A DNA stretch of 44,709 bases from Azospirillum sp. 47_25 (GTDB lineage Bacteria; Pseudomonadota; Alphaproteobacteria; RF32; CAG-239). The stretch's first letter is position 1; every line of letters begins with the position of its first letter. The position numbers and the translations under genes were made by a program. The stretch is taken from the NCBI GenBank assembly GCA_001917125.1, contig MNTU01000047.1, positions 6,594 to 51,302 on the forward strand, written 5' to 3'. Positions 40,011 to 44,709 of this stretch are shown piece by piece. The notes beneath the pieces are model-generated. The model was given only the letters and a program-made list of their open reading frames with translations. It ran no database searches and was not told the origin of the DNA.

Positions 40011-40379
40011 ATGATGAAAAGGTTATCGGGACTGTCTGTTTTAATTTTGCTGGGTATGGCCGGTGTCGCAGAGGCCAAATATGTTTTTCCGCCCGATCAT
40101 CAGGTTAAGAGCCGTTCGGAAGAAATTGCCGAATATCAGATGAAGGAATATGACAAGGACGGGGACGGTGCCCTGAGCTTGGAGGAATTTGAAAAACGGT
40201 TTGAAAAACTGACCCGGGAGGACCGCCGCAACATCCGCCGCAATAAGAAAAACGGCACTTATCAGACACCGGAAGAGCAGTTTAAGGCGATGGACAAGAA
40301 TAACGACGGGCTGGTCAGCGAAAAAGAGCGGGCCGATTATATCCGAGAGCAGCGCGATAACGGAAATTTTCTGTATTAG
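40011..40379 (+). CDS. exported EF-hand protein, 122 aa
   Basis: Signal peptide (1-22, cut near VAEA-K) followed by a small helical protein with two canonical EF-hand loops: Asp48-Glu59 (DKDGDGALSLEE) and Asp95-Glu106 (DKNNDGLVSEKE). Probably a periplasmic calcium-binding protein. GGAGGAG precedes the two starting ATGs. It follows lolD by 19 bases; the next genes (rpmI) have their own promoter. Confidence 0.82.
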   Translation: MMKRLSGLSVLILLGMAGVAEAKYVFPPDHQVKSRSEEIAEYQMKEYDKDGDGALSLEEFEKRFEKLTREDRRNIRRNKKNGTYQTPEEQFKAMDKNNDGLVSEKERADYIREQRDNGNFLY

Positions 40380-40413
40380 CCGACAGTTATTTGCGCAGGG
40401 AGTGAAAAAATAC

Positions 40414-40442
40414 TTGCAATCTGCGAATGATGCGTGTATAAA
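40414..40442 (+). promoter_or_regulatory. promoter of rpmI-rplT
   Basis: TTGCAA (40414-40419), 17-base spacer, TATAAA (40437-40442). Same TTGC-type -35 and spacing as the tRNA-Gly and rpoZ promoters. Confidence 0.75.
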
Positions 40443-40454
40443 GCTTTTGTTTTG

Positions 40455-40489
40455 AGTATTTCAGAGCTGATGTGGCATGCCTGAATACT
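40455..40489 (+). promoter_or_regulatory. leader hairpin of rpmI-rplT
   Basis: AGTATT-T-CAG (40455-40464) pairs with CTG-AATACT (40481-40489) around a 16-base loop, in the 5' leader. L20 often autoregulates this operon by binding its leader; that role here is inference only. Confidence 0.35.
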
Positions 40490-40529
40490 TGTAAAGCATC
40501 CAAATGATAACTTTATGAAAGGAAGCAAA

Positions 40530-40727
40530 ATGCCTAAGTTGAAAACGAAGAGTTCCGCTAAAAAGCGCTTCAGCGTTACCGGAACCGGCAAACTGAAAAG
40601 AAACTTTGCTAAAAAGAGACACTGCCTTTTCTGCAAAACTCAGAAAATGAAAAGACAAGCCAGAGGTACCACCCTGTTGTCAGAGTCTGATACCATTATT
40701 GTTAAAAAGTTTTTACCGTATTTGTAG
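40530..40727 (+). CDS. rpmI: 50S ribosomal protein L35
   Basis: 65 residues from the ATG at 40530 (AGGAAG six bases upstream; an earlier in-frame ATG at 40515 is rejected). [20 protein letters not shown] and the very basic body are typical of L35. Followed 12 bases later by rplT. Confidence 0.96.
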   Translation: MPKLKTKSSAKKRFSVTGTGKLKRNFAKKRHCLFCKTQKMKRQARGTTLLSESDTIIVKKFLPYL

Positions 40728-40739
40728 GAGGATATTCAG

Positions 40740-41099
40740 ATGTCTCGTGTTAAAAGAGGTGTAACCGCACGCGCCCGTCATAAAAAAGTTTTGGCTATGG
40801 CCAAGGGGTATCGCGGTCGTTCCAAAAACGTTTTCCGCGTTGCCGTTGAAAAAGTTGAAAAAGGTTTACAGTACGCTTACCGCGACCGTAAAGCCAAGAA
40901 AAGAAGTTTCCGCGCTCTGTGGATTCAAAGAATCAATGCAGCTACTCGTCTGCATGATATGACTTATTCTCGATTTATCAGCGGGCTTAACAAAGCCGGC
41001 ATTGAACTCGACCGAAAAGTCCTTGCTGATATTGCTTTGAAAGAGCCTGCAAACTTCGCCAAACTGGTTGAAGCCGCTAAAAGTGCTTTGAGCAAATAA
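40740..41099 (+). CDS. rplT: 50S ribosomal protein L20
   Basis: A 119-residue basic protein with the L20 signature ([50 protein letters not shown]). It is needed for early large-subunit assembly and binds 23S rRNA. Preceded by AGGAGG. The usual partner infC is not in the window. Confidence 0.97.
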   Translation: MSRVKRGVTARARHKKVLAMAKGYRGRSKNVFRVAVEKVEKGLQYAYRDRKAKKRSFRALWIQRINAATRLHDMTYSRFISGLNKAGIELDRKVLADIALKEPANFAKLVEAAKSALSK

Positions 41100-41126
41100 T
41101 TTAGAAGCAATTAGCAAATACATTAC

Positions 41127-41166
41127 AAAAGAGTTAACTGAGGTTTCGGTTGACTCTTTTGCATTT
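41127..41166 (+). terminator. intrinsic terminator between rplT and pheS
   Basis: CAAAAGAGTTAAC (41127-41139) pairs with GTTGACTCTTTTG (41150-41162), followed by CATTTT. The tail is short, so read-through into pheS is possible. Confidence 0.65.
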
Positions 41167-41226
41167 TAAAATCCGTTGTTTTCGGAAACAAATTAAAGTT
41201 TTAGGTTAATATTTTATGGTGGAAAA

Positions 41227-42330
41227 ATGGAAGATACAACGCAATTAAAAACCGAACTTCTGGCAGCCGTGAAACAGGCCGCCGACATTAAATCGCTGGA
41301 GGAGATCCGAGTTTCCGTTCTGGGCAAAAAAGGACGGATTACCGAGATGATGAAGTCTCTCGGCGGTTTGTCGATTGAAGAAAAGAAGGAAGCAGGGAAG
41401 ACCCTCAATATTCTGAAGTCGGAAGTGGAGGCCGCGCTGGAAGCTCAAAAAGCCGTTTTGGAAGAAAAGGAGCTGAACGAGAAACTTGCCCGCGAAACGA
41501 TTGACGTCAGCCTGCCGGTTCGTCCGGAGAATCAGGGGCGTATTCATCCGGTGAGCAAAATTTACGAGGAAGTCGTAGCCATTTTCGGGCAGATGGGGTT
41601 TGATGTTGCCGAAGGGCCGGATATCGAAGACCAGTTCCATAACTTTAATGCGTTGAATACGCCGGCCAATCATCCGGCACGCCAAATGCAGGACACGTTC
41701 TATATTCCCAATCCCGAGAGTGCGGATTTTGATGACAGTTATGTGGTCAGAACGCAGACTTCTTCGGTGCAGATAAGGACGATGGAGAACAAGCGTCCGC
41801 CGATACGGATTATTGCGCCGGGCCGGACTTATCGTTCGGATTATGATGCCACGCATACCCCGATGTTCCACCAGGTCGAGGGTTTGGTGATTGACAAGAA
41901 TATTACCATGGCGCATTTGAAAGGCTGCCTGTATGACTTTGTAAAGGCTTTCTTTGAGTTGGACGAGCTGCCGGTTCGTTATCGTCCGTCTTATTTTCCG
42001 TTTACCGAGCCCTCGGCAGAAATGGATATCGGCTGTTTGAAATCGAAAACAGAGCTGAAAATCGGCGCCGGAGACGATTGGCTGGAGATTCTCGGCTGCG
42101 GTATGGTTCATCCTAACGTTTTGCGGGCCGGCGGCATTGACCCCGACGAGTATCAGGGGTTTGCGTTCGGGGTCGGTATGGACAGACTGGCAATGCTGAA
42201 ATACGGTATTCCCGATTTGCGCACGTTTTTTGAATCTGATGTGAGATGGCTGAAGCATTACGGCTTTGTGCCTTTGGACGAATCGTCGATGACCGGCGGT
42301 TTAAGCAATAACGGCGGCGCGCAGAGATAG
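41227..42330 (+). CDS. pheS: phenylalanyl-tRNA synthetase alpha subunit
   Basis: A 367-residue class II synthetase subunit. The N-terminal helical part (1-90) binds tRNA; the catalytic core has motif 2 (RPPIRIIAPGRTYRSD...THTPMFHQVEG) and motif 3 (GFAFGVGMDRLAMLKYGI). It works as an alpha2-beta2 enzyme with PheT. It precedes pheT by 12 bases in an operon. Confidence 0.96.
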   Translation: MEDTTQLKTELLAAVKQAADIKSLEEIRVSVLGKKGRITEMMKSLGGLSIEEKKEAGKTLNILKSEVEAALEAQKAVLEEKELNEKLARETIDVSLPVRPENQGRIHPVSKIYEEVVAIFGQMGFDVAEGPDIEDQFHNFNALNTPANHPARQMQDTFYIPNPESADFDDSYVVRTQTSSVQIRTMENKRPPIRIIAPGRTYRSDYDATHTPMFHQVEGLVIDKNITMAHLKGCLYDFVKAFFELDELPVRYRPSYFPFTEPSAEMDIGCLKSKTELKIGAGDDWLEILGCGMVHPNVLRAGGIDPDEYQGFAFGVGMDRLAMLKYGIPDLRTFFESDVRWLKHYGFVPLDESSMTGGLSNNGGAQR

Positions 42331-42342
42331 GAGGAAAAGACG

Positions 42343-44709
42343 ATGAAGTTCACATTATCATGGTTAAAAGAGCATTTGGAAACGACAGCAACGGTTGATG
42401 AAATTGCCGAAACGCTTACAAAAATCGGACTCGAAGTTGAGGAAGTTTTTAATCCGGCCAGCAAGTTAAACGGCTTTGTTACAGCAAAGGTTGAAAATTG
42501 TGAAATGCATCCGGATTCCGACCACTTGCATTTGCTGTCGGTTAACGACGGAAAACAGAAGCTGCAGGTTGTCTGCGGGGCACCGAATGTCAAACAGGGG
42601 CTGATCGGCATTTTTGCTCCGGTCGGTGCGGTTATTCCCTGTTATAACGAGGCGCTGAAGGTCGGAAAAATCCGCGGTGTGGAAAGTTTCGGCATGATGT
42701 GTTCGGAGAAGGAACTCGGCGTCGGCGAAGATCATAACGGCATTATTGAGCTGCCGGCCGAAACGCCGGTCGGTGTTCCGGCGGCGGACGTTCTGCCGAT
42801 TGATCCGGTGTTTGAGATTTCAATTACGCCTAACCGGGCTGAGTGTCTGGGTGTGCGCGGCGTGGCCCGTGACTTGGCCGCAGCTGGTTTGGGAAAGCTT
42901 AAGCCGCTGGAAATTCGCAAGATTTCCGGAAGCTTTGAGAGCCCGGTTAAAGTGAAAGTTGAAGATTTTTCAGCCTGTCCGACTTATGTGGGCCGTTATA
43001 TCCGCAATGTTAACAACAAAGCGGAAACGCCTAAATGGATGAAAGACCGTCTGACGGCTATCGGGTTGCGTTCGATTTCGCCTTTGGTTGATATTACCAA
43101 TTATATTAACTACGATATGGCTCGTCCGCTGCATGCGTTTGATGCCGATAAGCTGAAAGGCAATGTGACGGTTCGTATGGCGAAAGACGGCGAAAAATTT
43201 GTTTCGCTGGAGGACAAGGAATATGCTTTGGACTGCAAGTCTCTGGGAATTTGCGATGATGAGGGCGTGCAGTGTCTGGGCGGTATTATGGGCGGGGCTG
43301 CCAAAGGCTGCTCCGAAGAGACGAAAGATGTTTTTTTGGAATGTGCTTTGTTTAAGCCGGAGTGCATTGCCCGTACCGGCCGCCGCTTTCAGATTGATTC
43401 AGACTCCCGCTATCGTTATGAACGCTGGGTTGATCCGAAATCCAATGTTTTGGGGTCAGACTATGCCACACAGCTGATAATCGATATTTGCGGCGGCGAA
43501 GCCAGCGACGTGATGATTGCCGGTTCGGAAGACTGTGCGGCACGGGTTGCTTATCTGCGTCCGTCGCGGCTGAAAGACTTTATCGGTATTGAGGTCAGCG
43601 CCGATAAGATTATCGAAATTTTGAATAATCTCGGTTTTGAGACATCGATTGAGCCTGACGGGCGGATTAAGGCAGTTTCGCCGACTTGGCGCGGAGATAT
43701 TGAAGGCGAGCATGATTTGGTGGAGGAAGTTGTCCGTATGATCGGATTGGATAATATTCCGGCTGAATCCCTGCCGCATGACAATTTCCCAAAGCAAACA
43801 TTGACGCCGGCACAGCGCCGGGCAGTTACGGTTAAGCATGAACTGGCCGACCGGGGAATGTTGGAAACGGTTACCTGGAGTTTTACCGACAGTAATATTG
43901 CACAGTATTTCCGCCGTTCGGAAGACGTTGTTCTGCTGATGAATCCGATTGCCGCCGATTTGAATGAAATGCGGCCGTCGGTTTTGCCGAATTTGCTTTT
44001 AGGAGCTAAGAACAATATTGCCCGCGGTTACGGTAATGTTTCATTGTTTGAGGTCGGGCCTGAATTTTATGGGCGCAAACCGGGACAGCAGACGCTGATT
44101 GCCGGCGGCGTACGGGTCGGAATGACTTCGAAGAAACATTGGAGCGGTGAGGCGAGAGCTTTTGACGTTTTTGATGTGAAAGCCGATGCTTTGGCCGCAA
44201 TTGCAGCGGCAAACGGGCCTTTTGAAAATGCCCAAATTACACTGGATGCACCGAAATATTATCATCCGGGACGCAGCGGCGTGTTGCGCCTGGGCAAAAA
44301 TGTTCTGGCTTATTTCGGTGAGCTGCATCCGAGTATTACCAAAAAAACAGGTATTAAACAGCGGGTTTATGCGTTTGAGGTTTATCTCGACAATATTCCG
44401 CTGCCGCGAGACAGTCAGGGTAAAGCCAAAAAGAAACTGGAGCTTTCGCAATTCCAGCCGGTGGATAAGGATTTGGCTTTTGTGGTTGACCGGAAAGTGC
44501 GGGCAATTGATGTTGTCAGCGCAGCCAAAACGGCAGATCGCAATGCCATTACCGAAGTGCGGGTTTTTGACCTTTATGAGGGGGAAAATTTGCCGGCAGA
44601 TAAAAAATCAATTGCCGTCTCAGTAACTTTCCAGCCGGTTGAGAAAACGTTCAGCGATCAGGATTTGGAAGTTCTGATGAATAAAATTATTCAGGAAATG
44701 AAAAAGAAA
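42343..44709 (+). CDS. pheT: phenylalanyl-tRNA synthetase beta subunit (3' end outside window)
   Basis: 789 codons open from the ATG at 42343 to the window edge, with no stop, so the gene is cut only by the boundary. The ATG follows GGAGGAAAAGACG. Visible domains: N-terminal B1/OB domain (MKFTLSWLKEHL, VVCGAPNV), B3/B4 editing region, B5 (DNA-binding-like) and B6/B7 catalytic-like domain; near the end VDKDLAFVVDRKV of the anticodon-binding (FDX-ACB) domain. Only a few C-terminal residues should be missing, judging by the usual length near 800. Confidence 0.96.
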   Translation, partial: MKFTLSWLKEHLETTATVDEIAETLTKIGLEVEEVFNPASKLNGFVTAKVENCEMHPDSDHLHLLSVNDGKQKLQVVCGAPNVKQGLIGIFAPVGAVIPCYNEALKVGKIRGVESFGMMCSEKELGVGEDHNGIIELPAETPVGVPAADVLPIDPVFEISITPNRAECLGVRGVARDLAAAGLGKLKPLEIRKISGSFESPVKVKVEDFSACPTYVGRYIRNVNNKAETPKWMKDRLTAIGLRSISPLVDITNYINYDMARPLHAFDADKLKGNVTVRMAKDGEKFVSLEDKEYALDCKSLGICDDEGVQCLGGIMGGAAKGCSEETKDVFLECALFKPECIARTGRRFQIDSDSRYRYERWVDPKSNVLGSDYATQLIIDICGGEASDVMIAGSEDCAARVAYLRPSRLKDFIGIEVSADKIIEILNNLGFETSIEPDGRIKAVSPTWRGDIEGEHDLVEEVVRMIGLDNIPAESLPHDNFPKQTLTPAQRRAVTVKHELADRGMLETVTWSFTDSNIAQYFRRSEDVVLLMNPIAADLNEMRPSVLPNLLLGAKNNIARGYGNVSLFEVGPEFYGRKPGQQTLIAGGVRVGMTSKKHWSGEARAFDVFDVKADALAAIAAANGPFENAQITLDAPKYYHPGRSGVLRLGKNVLAYFGELHPSITKKTGIKQRVYAFEVYLDNIPLPRDSQGKAKKKLELSQFQPVDKDLAFVVDRKVRAIDVVSAAKTADRNAITEVRVFDLYEGENLPADKKSIAVSVTFQPVEKTFSDQDLEVLMNKIIQEMKKK

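Noticed and set aside
1..44709. CRISPR arrays, insertion sequences, prophage genes
   Set aside because: No evenly spaced repeats, transposase, integrase or phage-structural frames were seen.

Overview
The window is a chromosomal segment of an alphaproteobacterium. Lineage markers are a GcrA-type cell-cycle regulator, a FlaF-type flagellar protein, and an Alphaproteobacteria-like layout (single Rel/SpoT, acpS-lepB-rnc-era, rpmI-rplT-pheST, lolCD). A large NifJ-type pyruvate:ferredoxin oxidoreductase points to an anaerobic or microaerobic fermentative life, and base composition is moderate to low GC. A gut-type, uncultured-like alphaproteobacterium fits, but species cannot be assigned from sequence alone.

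Layout: (1) 1-5570: M29 aminopeptidase, then hypothetical genes on both strands. (2) 5696-9265: nifJ, with an attenuator-like terminator in its leader. (3) 9541-12016: membrane protein, two small lipoproteins, an EamA transporter and tRNA-Gly(CCC). (4) 12150-14574: an AT-rich minus-strand block beside the tRNA, with a DUF4105/beta-barrel protein and two paralogous lipoproteins, preceded by a strongly structured RNA (14600-14815). (5) 14998-18164: histidine phosphatase and two Cys-rich exported proteins. (6) 18197-20273: motB, motA and gcrA on the minus strand. (7) 20428-23715: DUF4139 protein, exported protein and rpoZ with a long acidic tail. (8) 23998-26662: short FHA-like protein and the (p)ppGpp synthetase/hydrolase. 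(9) 26956-27571: a small XRE regulator between two terminator-ended structured RNAs. (10) 27633-31105: DUF2062, acpS, lepB, rnc, era, interrupted by copies of a palindromic repeat. (11) 31103-33679: expanded repeat copy, DHH-family phosphoesterase with structured leader, NlpE-like lipoprotein, small hypothetical. (12) 33746-37880: canonical sigma-54 promoter, flgFGAH, a four-hairpin spacer and a tandem FlaF protein. (13) 38020-44709: lolCD, an EF-hand protein, rpmI-rplT and pheST (pheT runs off the window).

Most genes are housekeeping or motility genes. The unusual material is mostly non-coding: a dispersed imperfect-palindrome family whose arms differ between copies but keep pairing; several intergenic multi-hairpin structures, two of which reuse one loop sequence on unrelated stems; and structured leaders. 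In the spacer after flgH, two hairpin loops carry a CTCCCC-type sequence complementary to the ribosome binding sites of flgF and flgG, which makes it a candidate regulatory RNA of the flagellar operon.
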